Below are positions 19,274 to 28,858 of a stretch of DNA of 64,000 nucleotides, in pieces. Where the stretch lies: the NCBI RefSeq assembly GCF_000402035.1, contig NC_021294.1, positions 1,219,816 to 1,283,815 on the forward strand, given 5' to 3'. The DNA is from Caballeronia insecticola. Lineage in GTDB: Bacteria > Pseudomonadota > Gammaproteobacteria > Burkholderiales > Burkholderiaceae. A program made the position numbers and the translations under genes. The notes beneath the pieces were generated by a model, which was not told the origin of the DNA, made no database searches, and saw only the letters and a program-made list of their open reading frames with translations. Each line of letters starts with the position of its first letter. Positions within the stretch are counted from its first letter, which is position 1.

Positions 19274-19424
19274 GGAACTCTCCCTGTCCATTTTTTCTGT
19301 TCGATCGGGTTTCCGGACCGGCTTTGCGGTCCCATTGTGCGTGAGTGTCGGTGACGGCAACAAGCGCGTCACCAACATGTCGGGCATACGCGACACGTGC
19401 CGCGCATGCCTTGCGTGAAGAATT

Positions 19425-22163
19425 TCAGTGCGCCTCTTCCCAGTTGTTGCCGACGCCCACTTCCGCGACCAGCGGCACCTTCAGTTTCGCGACGCCGCAC
19501 ATCAATTCAGGTAAGCGCTTCCTGACTTCCGGAAGCGCCTCTTCAGGCACTTCGAGCACGAGTTCATCGTGGACCTGCATGATCATCTTCGCACCGATGC
19601 CCGACGTTTCGAGCCAATCCTGCACGGCGATCATCGAAAGTTTGATGAGATCCGCCGCGGTGCCCTGCATCGGCGCGTTGATGGCCGCGCGCTCGGCAGC
19701 CTGGCGACGCGGTCCGCTGCCGCCGTTAATTTCCGGCAGCCACAGCCGCCGCCCGAACACGGTTTCGACGAAACCGTTCGCCTTGGCGCTCACGCGCGTG
19801 TTTTCCATATACGCCGCGACGCCCGGATAACGCGCGAAATAGCGGTCGATATAGAGCTTCGCCGCATCGCGCGTGATGCCGAGATTCGACGCGAGTCCGA
19901 ACGAACTCATGCCGTAGATCAGCCCGAAGTTGATGACCTTCGCGATACGCCGCTGGTCGTTGTCGACTTCGAGCGGCGTGACGCTGAACACTTCCGATGC
20001 GGTCGCGCGGTGCACGTCTTCGCCGTTCGTGAACGCGCGCATCAGCGATTCGTCGCCGGAAATGTGCGCCATGATGCGCAACTCGATTTGCGAGTAATCG
20101 GCCGATACGATCTTGCTGCCCGGCGGCGCGATGAACGCTTCGCGAATGCGCCGCCCTTCGCCCGTGCGCACCGGGATGTTCTGCAAATTCGGCTCGTTCG
20201 ACGAAAGACGCCCCGTCACCGCGACGGCCTGCGCATAGTTCGTATGCACGCGCCCGGTGTCGGCGTTGACCATGCGCGGCAGCTTGTCCGTGTACGTGGA
20301 CTTGAGCTTCGACAACCCGCGATGTTCGAGCAGTACCTTCGGCAGCGGATAGTCTTCCGCAAGTTTCTGCAGCACTTCTTCGTCGGTGGAAGGCGCGCCG
20401 CTCGGCGTCTTCTTCACAACCGGCAATTGCAGCTTCTCGAAGAAGATCTGGCCGATCTGCTTGGGCGAACCGAGATTGAATTCGCCGCCCGCGAGTTCAT
20501 AGGCCTGCGCTTGCAGTTCGATAAGACGCTTGGCGATTTCAGTGCTTTGCGTATCGAGCTTCGCGCGATCGATCAGTACGCCGTTACGTTCCATCTTGCG
20601 CAGCACGCGCGCTGTCGGCAACTCGATGTCGCGATACACATGCAGCAAGCCTTCCTCGCGCGCCACTTGCGGATAGAGCGCCTGATGCAGACGCAGCGTG
20701 ATATCCGCATCTTCGGCTGCATACGCCGCGGCCTGTTCGAGCGGCACTTCGTCGAAACCGATCTGCGAAGCGCCCTTGCCCGCGACGTCTTCGTATTTGA
20801 TGGTCTTCACGCCGAGATGGCGCAACGCGAGGTTGTCCATGTCGTGCGGACGATGCGACTCCAGCACATACGATTGCAGCAACGTATCGTGTTCGACGCC
20901 GCGCATCTCGATGCCGTAGTTGGCAAGCACTTGTTCGTCGTACTTGAGATGTTGACCGACCTTTTTCTTCGATGCATCTTCGAGCCAGGGCTTGAGCTTC
21001 GCGAGCACTTCGTCGCGCGGCAACTGCACGGGCGCATCCGGCCCGCGATGCGCGACCGGAATATAGGCCGCATGCCCCGGCTCGACCGCCACCGAGAGGC
21101 CGACAATCTGCGCGGTCATCGGATCGAGCGAGGTGGTTTCGGTGTCGAACGACGTGATCTCCGCTTCGTTGATGCGCGCGAGCCATGCGTCGAATTGCTC
21201 CCACGTCTGCACCGTCTCGTAGTGATGCTCGATCTCGGTGACTTCCGCCGGCGGCGTATCGGTCGGGCCTTCCACGGCATCGGCGATTTCGACTTCGCGC
21301 AGCCACGTCTTGAAGCCGTGACGCAGGAACACGTCGCGCAGTTCGTCACGTGCTTCGGGACGGCTCGCGAGCGTGCCGTCGATCGACTCGATTTGCGAAG
21401 CAAGGTCGCATTCCGTGTGCACGGTAACGAGCTTTCTCGCCATCGGCAGGAAGTCGAGAGCCTTGCGCAGATTGTCTCCTACCGCACCTTTGATCTCGCC
21501 CGCATGTTCTACGATGCCATCAAGGGTGTCGTATTGCGTAAGCCATTTGAGCGCGGTTTTCGGTCCGCACTTCTCGACGCCCGGCACGTTGTCGACCGTA
21601 TCGCCGATCAGCGACAGATAATCGACGATCCGTTCGGGCGGCACGCCGAACTTCGCGAGCACGCCCGCGCGGTCCAGCGTTTCGTTGGTCATCGTATTGA
21701 TGAGGGTGACATGATCCGTCACGAGCTGAGCCAGATCCTTATCGCCCGTCGAGACGATCACTTTCATGCCGCGCTTCTCGGCCTGAACCGCAAGCGTACC
21801 GATGACGTCGTCGGCTTCGACGCCTTCGATCATCACGAGCGGCCAGCCGAGTGCGCGCACGGCGACGTGAATGGGCTCGATCTGCCGGGAGAGGTCGTCG
21901 GGCATCGAGGGGCGGTTGGCCTTGTACTCGGCGTACCAGTCGTCGCGGAAAGTCTTGCCTTTGGCATCAAATACGCACGCGCTATACTCTGCATTGACTT
22001 CGCGCCGCAAGCGCCGCAGCATGTTGATCATTCCATACAGTGCGCCGGTGGGACCGCCGTCGGGACCACGCAGGTCAGGCATCGCATGGTAGGCCCGGTA
22101 CAAGTAACTAGAACCGTCGACCAATAGCAGGGTCTTACCTTCAAGACTTAGTTCTTCAGGCAT
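19425..22163 (-). CDS. polA: DNA polymerase I
   Basis: Fills gaps and removes RNA primers. The 912-residue product has all three domains: the 5'-3' exonuclease (residues about 10-300; VEADDVIGTLA, STGDKDLAQLV), the 3'-5' proofreading exonuclease (about 315-500; ExoI motif SFDTETTSLDPM) and the family A polymerase (motif A SADYSQIELRIMAH, motif B RRIAKVINFGLIYGMSSFG, motif C MQVHDELVLEVPEE). The proofreading aspartate and glutamate in DTE are intact. The likely start is the ATG of MPEELSLEGK at 22163; a TTG nine bases upstream is possible. The start lies 1 bp from the start of the divergent LOG gene, so its promoter must lie inside that gene. Confidence 0.98.
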   Translation of the reverse strand: MPEELSLEGKTLLLVDGSSYLYRAYHAMPDLRGPDGGPTGALYGMINMLRRLRREVNAEYSACVFDAKGKTFRDDWYAEYKANRPSMPDDLSRQIEPIHVAVRALGWPLVMIEGVEADDVIGTLAVQAEKRGMKVIVSTGDKDLAQLVTDHVTLINTMTNETLDRAGVLAKFGVPPERIVDYLSLIGDTVDNVPGVEKCGPKTALKWLTQYDTLDGIVEHAGEIKGAVGDNLRKALDFLPMARKLVTVHTECDLASQIESIDGTLASRPEARDELRDVFLRHGFKTWLREVEIADAVEGPTDTPPAEVTEIEHHYETVQTWEQFDAWLARINEAEITSFDTETTSLDPMTAQIVGLSVAVEPGHAAYIPVAHRGPDAPVQLPRDEVLAKLKPWLEDASKKKVGQHLKYDEQVLANYGIEMRGVEHDTLLQSYVLESHRPHDMDNLALRHLGVKTIKYEDVAGKGASQIGFDEVPLEQAAAYAAEDADITLRLHQALYPQVAREEGLLHVYRDIELPTARVLRKMERNGVLIDRAKLDTQSTEIAKRLIELQAQAYELAGGEFNLGSPKQIGQIFFEKLQLPVVKKTPSGAPSTDEEVLQKLAEDYPLPKVLLEHRGLSKLKSTYTDKLPRMVNADTGRVHTNYAQAVAVTGRLSSNEPNLQNIPVRTGEGRRIREAFIAPPGSKIVSADYSQIELRIMAHISGDESLMRAFTNGEDVHRATASEVFSVTPLEVDNDQRRIAKVINFGLIYGMSSFGLASNLGITRDAAKLYIDRYFARYPGVAAYMENTRVSAKANGFVETVFGRRLWLPEINGGSGPRRQAAERAAINAPMQGTAADLIKLSMIAVQDWLETSGIGAKMIMQVHDELVLEVPEEALPEVRKRLPELMCGVAKLKVPLVAEVGVGNNWEEAH

Positions 22164-22164
22164 T

Positions 22165-22914
22165 ATGAACAAGAGAAAAGTGATTCCGAGTCTGCGATCG
22201 CTCGCAGATCAAGAGCGCGCGACGGCCAAGAAGGCTCGCGCATCGTGGCAGATGTTCACGATTATGGCAGAGTTTATCGAGGCGACCGAGTACCTCTCGG
22301 AGATCCGCCCTGCCATCAGCATCTATGGTTCGGCGCGCCTGAAACCGGAGTCGCCGTACTATCAGCGCACGATCGAAATCGCGCAGAAATTCTCCGATGC
22401 GGGCTTCGCCGTGATCTCCGGCGGCGGCCCCGGCATCATGGAGGCGGCCAACAAGGGCGCGCACGCGGGCAAGTCGCCGTCGGTCGGCCTGAACATCGAA
22501 TTGCCGCACGAGCAGTCGGGTAATCAGTGGCAGGACATCTCGCTGCGTTTCCGTCATTTTTTCACGCGCAAAGTGACGTTCGTGAAAAATTCGGACGCTG
22601 TCGTGGTGATGCCCGGCGGTTTCGGCACGCTCGACGAACTCGCTGAAGTGCTCACGCTGATCCAGACGAAGAAGTCGCGCCATGTGCCGATCGTGCTCGT
22701 CGGTGCCGAGTTCTGGGCGGGACTGCTCGACTGGTTCAAGAACACGCTGCTGACCAACGGCGTGATCGGCCCGAAGGATCTGGACCTGATGCAGGTTATC
22801 GACGATCCGGATCAAGTGCTCGATGCCGTGCTGCGCTTCTACGAAGATCGCGAAGACAGCCCCGAGCAGCCGGCGGAAGGCAAGTCGGACGAAGATCGGA
22901 TGTTCTATTTGTAA
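22165..22914 (+). CDS. LOG-family protein (TIGR00730, cytokinin riboside 5'-monophosphate phosphoribohydrolase-like)
   Basis: A 249-residue Rossmann-fold protein of the LOG / former lysine decarboxylase family. The signatures are SGGGPGIMEAANKGA (residues about 90-105) and PGGFGTLDEL (about 151-160), the latter being the nucleotide-monophosphate-binding and catalytic motif. It probably cleaves purine riboside monophosphates to free base and ribose-5-phosphate; the cytokinin link is only known for some members. It starts 1 bp from the divergent polA start. An AGG five bases before the ATG serves as a weak ribosome binding site. An AMP nucleosidase, with a related reaction, lies 1.2 kb downstream. 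Confidence 0.9.
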   Translation: MNKRKVIPSLRSLADQERATAKKARASWQMFTIMAEFIEATEYLSEIRPAISIYGSARLKPESPYYQRTIEIAQKFSDAGFAVISGGGPGIMEAANKGAHAGKSPSVGLNIELPHEQSGNQWQDISLRFRHFFTRKVTFVKNSDAVVVMPGGFGTLDELAEVLTLIQTKKSRHVPIVLVGAEFWAGLLDWFKNTLLTNGVIGPKDLDLMQVIDDPDQVLDAVLRFYEDREDSPEQPAEGKSDEDRMFYL

Positions 22915-23071
22915 TCCATCGCGGGCACGCGCCGCCTCCATTTCGAGGCGAGCGTTGCCGGCGCGCGGCTTTGCCGTAATCTGTTGCCAGAACTATTAGG
23001 AATGCCAATCTTCGAACGGGCTTGATTGGCTCGCTTCAACTCGTTAATATCGCCGCCCAAGGGTAAAGGAA

Positions 23072-23105
23072 AGCCGCAGCGCAATTTGCGTATGCGGCTA
23101 TTTTT
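23072..23105 (+). terminator. Rho-independent terminator after the LOG gene
   Basis: Arms AGCCGCA (23072-23078) and TGCGGCT (23093-23099), with an inner stem CGCAA/TTGCG, are followed by ATTTTT. It lies 160 bp downstream of the LOG stop and about 45 bp before the lipoprotein reading frame, so it isolates the two genes. Confidence 0.8.
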
Positions 23106-23206
23106 GCGCCCGATCAATAGTTTTTATTAATTGAATTGCGATTATTGAGATGGCACATCAATCGATGAGCTGCTCTTCCGCAATGATCAGAGGCGATACC
23201 AGCAAG

Positions 23207-24085
23207 ATGAAGTCTGCGTCGAATTCCCCTTTCAAACTGGTCGCGACGGTCGCCGTCATCACGGCGCTGCTCGCGGGATGTCAAGAAAAGCACCACGACA
23301 GCGCGAACGAAAGCGCACCTGCATCGCAACCTGCCGCGGCGGAACCATCGAAAGCCGAAGTCGCGCAGCGCGCGAGGGAGCAGTTGTTGAGCGCGGTGTC
23401 CGGCGTCTGGAAGCCGGATACGGGTACGGGACTCACGATCATCTCCGCATCGGGCAGCGACATTCAGATCGCGCAAGGCGACACGCTGCTGCCAACTGCG
23501 CTCGGCGACGTCGATAGCGCCAACGACACCGTCAACTTCAAGATCTTCTGGAAGAGCGGCAAGCAGGAAGTCCGCACGATCACCTCGACGATGGACGGAG
23601 ACTCGACCAGCTCGATCGTCATCACTGCGGCGGACGGCTCTCAGCGCCGCTACGACCTCGTCCGCAGACTCAGCCAGGACGATCTCAACCGGATCAGCGC
23701 ATTGAATGCGCAAGGCACGGCGACGCCCAGCGAATCGACACCCGCGCCCGAACAAGCGAAGGCAGCAACCGACCGCGGTGTCATCGATATGTATCTTGGC
23801 GGCATCGACATGAATCTGCGCTCGTGCCCGGGTTCGACTTGCGCTGCCGTCATCATCGTGCCGAAGGACTCGAAAGTCAGCGCGGACACGTCGACCCTTC
23901 GCGAAGTCACGGAGACGTCGGGCGTGAACACGCCGTGGGTGCGCGTCACGTATGAGGGCGCGTACTGCGCGCCTTCCGAGCAGGACTCGACAACCGGATG
24001 CGCGCCGTCCAAGGGCACCGATGCGCCTGTGATTGGCTGGATGAACTACTCGCGTTTGCTGAACGCCCCGCGCGACCAGTCTTGA
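23207..24085 (+). CDS. Putative lipoprotein with C-terminal SH3-like segment
   Basis: A 292-residue protein of unknown function. From the ATG at 23207 it has a lipoprotein signal: MKSASNSPF, a hydrophobic core, and the lipobox LLAGC, so export and lipid attachment at Cys25 are likely. In-frame ATGs upstream (23150, 23165, 23183) would add up to 19 residues before the basic region. After an Ala/Ser/Glu-rich linker comes a beta-rich region (SGVWKPDTGTGLTIISASG) and, from about residue 200, a segment (MNLRSCPGSTCAAVIIVPKDS, WVRVTYEG, GWMNYSRLL) that resembles bacterial SH3 domains. Six or so cysteines in the mature part may form disulfides. I do not recognise a characterised homologue. Confidence 0.75.
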   Translation: MKSASNSPFKLVATVAVITALLAGCQEKHHDSANESAPASQPAAAEPSKAEVAQRAREQLLSAVSGVWKPDTGTGLTIISASGSDIQIAQGDTLLPTALGDVDSANDTVNFKIFWKSGKQEVRTITSTMDGDSTSSIVITAADGSQRRYDLVRRLSQDDLNRISALNAQGTATPSESTPAPEQAKAATDRGVIDMYLGGIDMNLRSCPGSTCAAVIIVPKDSKVSADTSTLREVTETSGVNTPWVRVTYEGAYCAPSEQDSTTGCAPSKGTDAPVIGWMNYSRLLNAPRDQS

Positions 24086-24091
24086 TGTCTT

Positions 24092-24115
24092 GCGGGCGGC
24101 CGTCGCGCCGCCCGC
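24092..24115. terminator. Hairpin between convergent lipoprotein and amn genes
   Basis: Arms GCGGGCGGC (24092-24100) and GCCGCCCGC (24107-24115) form a perfect 9-bp stem with a 6-nt loop, in the 46 bp between two convergent stop codons. There is no T-run. It is probably a shared, bidirectional transcript end. Confidence 0.6.
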
Positions 24116-24131
24116 CTGATCACCCGCCAGA

Positions 24132-25658
24132 TTATTGAAACGCCACTTCCGCAAAGCTGCGCAACTTCCGGCTATGCAGTCTCGACAAGCCGTTCATGCG
24201 CAGCAGCTCCATCGCTTTCACGCCAATCTGCAAGTGCTGATCCACCTGCGCGCGATAGAACTGATCGGCCATGCCGGGCAGCTTCAGTTCGCCATGCAGC
24301 GGCTTGTCCGACACGCATAGCAGCGTTCCATACGGCACGCGGAAGCGGAAGCCGTTCGCCGCGATCGTCGCGCTCTCCATGTCCAGCGCGACCGCGCGGC
24401 TCTGCGACAAGCGACGCACCGGCTCGCGATGATCGCGCAGTTCCCAGTTGCGATTGTCCACGCTCGCAACCGTGCCCGTGCGCATCACGCGCTTGAGTTC
24501 CGTGCCGTCGAGCTGCGTCACCTGCGCGACCGCCTTCTCCAATGCGACCTGCACTTCGGCGAGCGCAGGCACCGGCACCCAGAGCGGCAGGTCGTCGTCG
24601 AGTACGTGATCTTCGCGCACATAGCCGTGCGCCAGCACGTAGTCGCCGAGACGCTGCGTGTTGCGCAGGCCCGCGCAGTGCCCGAGCATGACCCACGCAT
24701 GCGGCCGCAGCACCGCGATGTGATCCGTGATCGTCTTCGCGTTCGACGGCCCCACGCCGATGTTCACCATCGTGATGCCGCTGCCGTCCGCGCGCTTCAG
24801 GTGATACGCGGGCATCTGCGGCAGGCGCGCGACCGGCGTGCCTTCTTCCGGCTGCTCGCCGAGATTGGCGTTATACGTGACGACATCGCCCGGTTCGACG
24901 AACGACGAATACTCGCTGCGGTACGCGCGCGTCTCTTCGTCGTCGGCGCGGGACATCATCGCGCGGCCGAGCTTCACGAACTCGTCGATGTAGAACTGAT
25001 AGTTCGTGTACAGCACGTAGTTCTGGAAATGCGTCGGTGACGTCGCCGTATAGTGCCGCAGCCGATGCAGCGAAAAATCCACGCGCGCCGCCGTGAACAG
25101 CGCAAGCGGATGCGGCTCGCCCGGACCCGGCTCGTACGTGCCGTTGACGATGCGATCGTCGAGCAACGCGAGGTCCGGCGTATCGAAGACGTTGCGCATG
25201 GCGAGCAGGCGGTCGCGGTCGAGATCGCCTTCAAGATGAATGCCTTCGGCGAACGCAAAGTGAATCGGAATGGGCTGCGCCGACACGCCCACTTCGATGC
25301 CCACATGATGGTTCTTCGCCAACAACCGCAATTGCTCGCGATAGTAATCGCCAAAGAGATCGGGACGCGTCAGCGTCGTTTCGAAGATGCCCGGCCCGGC
25401 GACGAAACCATACGAGCGCCGCGAGTCGATCTGCGTGTTCAACTCGGTCCGCACACGCACGAACGGGTAACACGCGCGCACGCGATGCGTGAACTGCTCG
25501 TTGCGGCGGTAGCGCGCGAACGCATCGCGGAGAAACGCGGTATTCGCTTCGTAGATCGACGAGAGACGCGTCACGGCCGCGACGGGGTCCTCGAACGATT
25601 CGGTTGGAAAGTCGTTGGCGGGCGTGCCCTGGGTACTTTGAGTCCGGTCGTTTGTCAT
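24132..25658 (-). CDS. amn: AMP nucleosidase
   Basis: Hydrolyses AMP to adenine and ribose-5-phosphate and so helps set purine nucleotide levels. The 508-residue product has the family's N-terminal AMP-binding regulatory domain (residues about 30-190; YPFVRVRTELNTQIDSRRSYG) and the C-terminal phosphorylase-like catalytic domain (about 270-500; MVNIGVGPSNAKTITDHIAVLRP quoted in part as VNIGVGPSNAKT, then HAWVMLGHCAGLR and ALDMESATIAANGF). The glutamate in MESATIAA corresponds to the catalytic base region. The ATG at 25658 follows a purine-rich stretch. It converges with the lipoprotein gene. Confidence 0.96.
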   Translation of the reverse strand: MTNDRTQSTQGTPANDFPTESFEDPVAAVTRLSSIYEANTAFLRDAFARYRRNEQFTHRVRACYPFVRVRTELNTQIDSRRSYGFVAGPGIFETTLTRPDLFGDYYREQLRLLAKNHHVGIEVGVSAQPIPIHFAFAEGIHLEGDLDRDRLLAMRNVFDTPDLALLDDRIVNGTYEPGPGEPHPLALFTAARVDFSLHRLRHYTATSPTHFQNYVLYTNYQFYIDEFVKLGRAMMSRADDEETRAYRSEYSSFVEPGDVVTYNANLGEQPEEGTPVARLPQMPAYHLKRADGSGITMVNIGVGPSNAKTITDHIAVLRPHAWVMLGHCAGLRNTQRLGDYVLAHGYVREDHVLDDDLPLWVPVPALAEVQVALEKAVAQVTQLDGTELKRVMRTGTVASVDNRNWELRDHREPVRRLSQSRAVALDMESATIAANGFRFRVPYGTLLCVSDKPLHGELKLPGMADQFYRAQVDQHLQIGVKAMELLRMNGLSRLHSRKLRSFAEVAFQ

Positions 25659-25877
25659 GATCTTGTTTCGTTTTTTCCATGCCCTCGTAATGAATCGACA
25701 TTAACACGGATGAATGCCCGTTCCATGAAGCCCCTCTTCGCGTTGAGTGCGTGCGATAACACCTCGCAACACGTTTTTTTCTCGCTACGTAAAAATCGCG
25801 AAACCAGCGCAAAATAAGGCGTTCCACTGAGTCGGCACTCGGTTTGTTAGAATCCGGCCATCGTCTGGAGAACCATC

Positions 25878-26312
25878 ATGAAGCCGCACCTTTGCGCCGC
25901 CGCCGCGGCAGTCCTCGCCGCCGCAAGTCTTGGCGCATTTGCGCAGCCGCAGAAAGCCGCGCAATCGGCTCAAGCGGCGCAATCGGCCCAGCCCGCGCCG
26001 CAACCGGCAACCCAGAGGATGTCGCCGGAAGAAGCCGCCGGCCTTCCGGACCTGAAAAGCATCAACCGTCCGCCCGCCAATGTGAGTTCGAAAGTCGAAA
26101 TCTCGCCGCCGCGCACGCCGAGCTTTCACGAATTGAGCACCAACGGCACCGAGATCACCGAATATCGCGATAAAGGCAAGCCCGTCGAAATCAACGTCCG
26201 TTCGAATTTCGGCACGCGTTATCAGATGAGCTCGCCCGCCGACACCTCGCCGCAAGTGCGCGATAACGGCAAGGCCAGCACGCGCCTGCCGTCGATCAAC
26301 CTGCATTATTGA
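25878..26312 (+). CDS. DUF2782-like periplasmic protein
   Basis: A 144-residue exported protein. The N-terminal signal peptide is MKPHLCAAAAAVLAAASLGAFAQ (hydrophobic core about residues 6-22), followed by a Gln/Ala/Pro-rich linker. The C-terminal part (TEITEYRDKGKPVEINVRSN and YQMSSPADTSPQVRDNG) resembles the DUF2782 pattern of a reading-charge-rich beta strand followed by a D.GDG-like turn. Members often neighbour polA and thrB; thrB follows directly here, supporting the call. Function is unknown. A clear GGAG lies nine bases before the ATG. Confidence 0.7.
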   Translation: MKPHLCAAAAAVLAAASLGAFAQPQKAAQSAQAAQSAQPAPQPATQRMSPEEAAGLPDLKSINRPPANVSSKVEISPPRTPSFHELSTNGTEITEYRDKGKPVEINVRSNFGTRYQMSSPADTSPQVRDNGKASTRLPSINLHY

Positions 26313-26330
26313 TTCCGTAAGATTGTCCCG

Positions 26331-26353
26331 GACCCGCTCGTCGAGAGCGGGTC
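26331..26353. terminator. Hairpin after the DUF2782-like gene
   Basis: Arms GACCCGCTC (26331-26339) and GAGCGGGTC (26345-26353) form a perfect 9-bp stem with a 5-nt loop, 18 bp after the stop codon. No T-run follows, so termination may be partial. Confidence 0.55.
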
Positions 26354-26439
26354 GCGTCCTCGCGGCGCCGCGGCTTGCTGCCCGGGCCGCCGTTCATCGG
26401 CCCGCCGCGGGCCGTTCAACCTGACCGACGTTCTCCCGC

Positions 26440-27408
26440 ATGGCCGTTTTCACCCCCGTCACCACCGCCGAGCTCGGCGACTGGCTGCAAGACTTCGATC
26501 TCGGCGATGTCGTCGAATTTCGCGGCATTCAGTCCGGCATCGAGAACAGCAACTTTTTTCTCACGACGACGCACGGCGAATTCGTGCTCACGATCTTCGA
26601 GAACCTCACCGCGACGCAGTTGCCGTTCTATCTCGATCTGATGCGCCATCTCGCGTCGCATCGCGTGCCGGTTCCCGATCCGATGCCGCGCCGCGACGGC
26701 TCGCTGTTCGGCATGCTGAAGGGCAAGCCCGCGAGCATCGTGACGAAGCTCGAAGGCGCGCCGGAGCTTGCGCCGACGCCCGCGCACTGCATCGAAGTCG
26801 GCCAGATGCTCGCGCGGCTGCATCTCGCGGGACGCGATTTTCCGCAGCATCAGCCGAATCTGCGCAGCTTGCCGTGGTGGCAGGAAAAGGCGCCGGCCAT
26901 CGTCGAATTTTTGAGCCGCGAGCAGCGCGCGTTGTTCGACGCCGAACTCGCGCATCAGGGCGCGTTTTTCGGCTCGGCGGATTACGCGTCGCTGCCGGGA
27001 GGCCCGTGCCATTGCGACCTGTTCCGCGATAACGTGCTGTTCGCGCCCGGCCGCGAGCACGCGCGCCTCGGCGGCTTTTTCGATTTCTACTTCGCGGGCG
27101 TCGACAAATGGCTGTTCGATGTCGCCGTGACCGTGAACGACTGGTGCATCGACCTGGCGACCGGCGTGCTCGATCACGCGCGCGTCGATGCGCTTCTGCG
27201 CGCCTATCAGACCGTGCGTCCGTTCACGCCCGCCGAGGAGCGTCACTGGAACGACATGCTGCGCGCCGGCGCCATGCGTTTCTGGGTGTCGCGCCTGTAT
27301 GACTTCTATCGTCCGCGCGAGGCGGAAATGCTGAAGGCGCATGATCCCGGCCATTTCGAACGCATTCTGCGCGAACGCGTCAAATCCGCTTCTTCCCTCC
27401 ATTCATAA
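26440..27408 (+). CDS. thrB: Homoserine kinase (phosphotransferase-family ThrB)
   Basis: Phosphorylates L-homoserine in threonine synthesis. The 322-residue product belongs to the aminoglycoside-phosphotransferase-like fold used by many beta- and gammaproteobacteria, not the GHMP fold of E. coli. Signatures: the N-terminal [15 protein letters not shown] nucleotide loop region, the Brenner-type catalytic segment [12 protein letters not shown] (catalytic Asp) and the metal-binding [17 protein letters not shown]. The start [16 protein letters not shown] matches the family. The next gene begins 9 bp downstream, suggesting co-transcription. Confidence 0.95.
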   Translation: MAVFTPVTTAELGDWLQDFDLGDVVEFRGIQSGIENSNFFLTTTHGEFVLTIFENLTATQLPFYLDLMRHLASHRVPVPDPMPRRDGSLFGMLKGKPASIVTKLEGAPELAPTPAHCIEVGQMLARLHLAGRDFPQHQPNLRSLPWWQEKAPAIVEFLSREQRALFDAELAHQGAFFGSADYASLPGGPCHCDLFRDNVLFAPGREHARLGGFFDFYFAGVDKWLFDVAVTVNDWCIDLATGVLDHARVDALLRAYQTVRPFTPAEERHWNDMLRAGAMRFWVSRLYDFYRPREAEMLKAHDPGHFERILRERVKSASSLHS

Positions 27409-27417
27409 CCCAGCCAC

Positions 27418-28239
27418 ATGCGACTGATCGAAGTTCCCGCCAAAACCGGCTACGTGTGGTTCCGCCAGGGAATCTGGCTGTTCCGCCGCAACCCGTTTGC
27501 GTTTCTCACGGTGTTCTTCGCCTATTTGTTCGTGATGACGCTGATTTCGCGCGTGCCGCTCATCGGGCCGGTGCTGCCGCTGCTGTTCATTCCGGGCATC
27601 GCGGTCGGCTTCATGGCCGCGTGCCGCAACACGATCGCGGGGAAACCGGTCTGGCCGACGGTACTCGTCGACGGCTTCCGCTCATACGGCAGCGTCGTCG
27701 CGCGCAGGCTGCTTGCGCTCGGCGCGCTGTATGTCATCGCGATGGCGGTGATCTTCGCGGCATCGGCGCTCGTGGACGGCGGCACGCTGCTCAGCCTGAT
27801 GATGGGCGACGGCCCGACCGGCGATCCTGAAACCGTCGCCGCGAGCTTCAGCCCGCTTGCGGTGCTCGTCGCGATGGCGTGCTACGTCCCGGTCGCGATG
27901 CTGTTCTGGTTCGCGCCGACGCTCGTCGCATGGCACGACGTGCCGCCCGCGAAGGCGCTGTTCTTCAGCCTCGTGTCGTGCTGGCGCAATCGCGGCGCGT
28001 TCATCTACTACGGCGTGTTGTGGATCTGCATTGCGCTCGCGGCGTCGTTCGGACTGACCGCGCTGATGCAGGCGCTCGGCGCGGGCCAGGAAATGGCGCT
28101 CGCCGTGCTGATGCCGGCGTCGATTCTCGTCACGACCGCGCTCTATTGCTCGTTCTACGCGACCTATCGCGGCTGTTTCGGCGTGCAGTCGCCGGACACG
28201 CCCGATATTCCCGAGGCGTCCGGCACGCCCAAAGCCTGA
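27418..28239 (+). CDS. BPSS1780-type integral membrane protein
   Basis: A 273-residue inner-membrane protein with about six hydrophobic segments (residues about 28-45, 48-65, 98-120, 140-165, 190-215, 225-245). The N-terminus MRLIEVPAKTGYVWFRQGIWLFRRNP (quoted as EVPAKTGYVWFRQG) is characteristic of the Burkholderia family named after BPSS1780. Function is unknown. It starts 9 bp after thrB and is probably in the same transcript, a conserved neighbourhood without a known metabolic reason. Confidence 0.88.
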   Translation: MRLIEVPAKTGYVWFRQGIWLFRRNPFAFLTVFFAYLFVMTLISRVPLIGPVLPLLFIPGIAVGFMAACRNTIAGKPVWPTVLVDGFRSYGSVVARRLLALGALYVIAMAVIFAASALVDGGTLLSLMMGDGPTGDPETVAASFSPLAVLVAMACYVPVAMLFWFAPTLVAWHDVPPAKALFFSLVSCWRNRGAFIYYGVLWICIALAASFGLTALMQALGAGQEMALAVLMPASILVTTALYCSFYATYRGCFGVQSPDTPDIPEASGTPKA

Positions 28240-28359
28240 TCGCGCGAATCATATGGATCGCCGCGCACTGTTGATCGCGCGCAGCGATCCTTCGCGCACG
28301 AAGCATTGCACGTACACTGGCGGAACCGGCCGCTACGGCCTTTCGCCGCGCTTTCCGCC

Positions 28360-28821
28360 ATGAGCCTGTCAGACGCCTCGCCCGAATTCCCGCTCGAACT
28401 CGACCAGCAACTCTGCTTCGCGCTCTATTCGACATCCCTCGCGATGACGAAGACGTACAAGCCGTTGCTGGAAAAGCTCGGCCTGACGTATCCGCAATAT
28501 CTGACGATGCTCGTGCTGTGGGAATCCGACGATCTGACCGTCAAGGAAATCGCGACGCGCCTCTCGCTCGACTCCGCCACGATGACGCCGCTGCTCAAGC
28601 GGCTCGAAGCGCAGGGCTATGTCGAGCGCGTGCGCGGCGTCGAGGACGAGCGTCAGGTGCATATTCGGCTGACGGACGCCGGACGCGTTCTCAGACAATC
28701 CGCGCGCGAAATTCCGATGGAGATTTACTGCGCATCGGGCTCAGACATCAACGCCATGCTGCGCCTGCGCGGCGATCTCGTGCGCCTGCGCGCATCGCTC
28801 AACGACTACCTCGACGACTGA
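28360..28821 (+). CDS. ohrR: OhrR-type MarR-family regulator (organic peroxide sensor)
   Basis: A 153-residue winged-helix repressor. The peroxide-sensing cysteine is C19 in [13 protein letters not shown], the position conserved in OhrR. The DNA-binding region ([28 protein letters not shown], residues about 60-90, quoted in parts: [12 protein letters not shown] and [13 protein letters not shown]) and the wing ([14 protein letters not shown]) follow. Oxidation of C19 releases the repressor from the ohr promoter. It lies 139 bp upstream of ohr in the same orientation, with a long dyad between. ATG 28360 ([10 protein letters not shown]) is preferred to 28306, which adds a non-conserved Arg-rich stretch. 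Confidence 0.94.
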   Translation: MSLSDASPEFPLELDQQLCFALYSTSLAMTKTYKPLLEKLGLTYPQYLTMLVLWESDDLTVKEIATRLSLDSATMTPLLKRLEAQGYVERVRGVEDERQVHIRLTDAGRVLRQSAREIPMEIYCASGSDINAMLRLRGDLVRLRASLNDYLDD

Positions 28822-28858
28822 ATTCCGCAAGCGATAGATTTTCGCTAGCGACGTCATC

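Noticed and set aside
19569..22127. An 852-codon plus-strand frame opposite polA
   Set aside because: Shadow of polA; composition Arg/His/Asp-biased and no recognisable domain.
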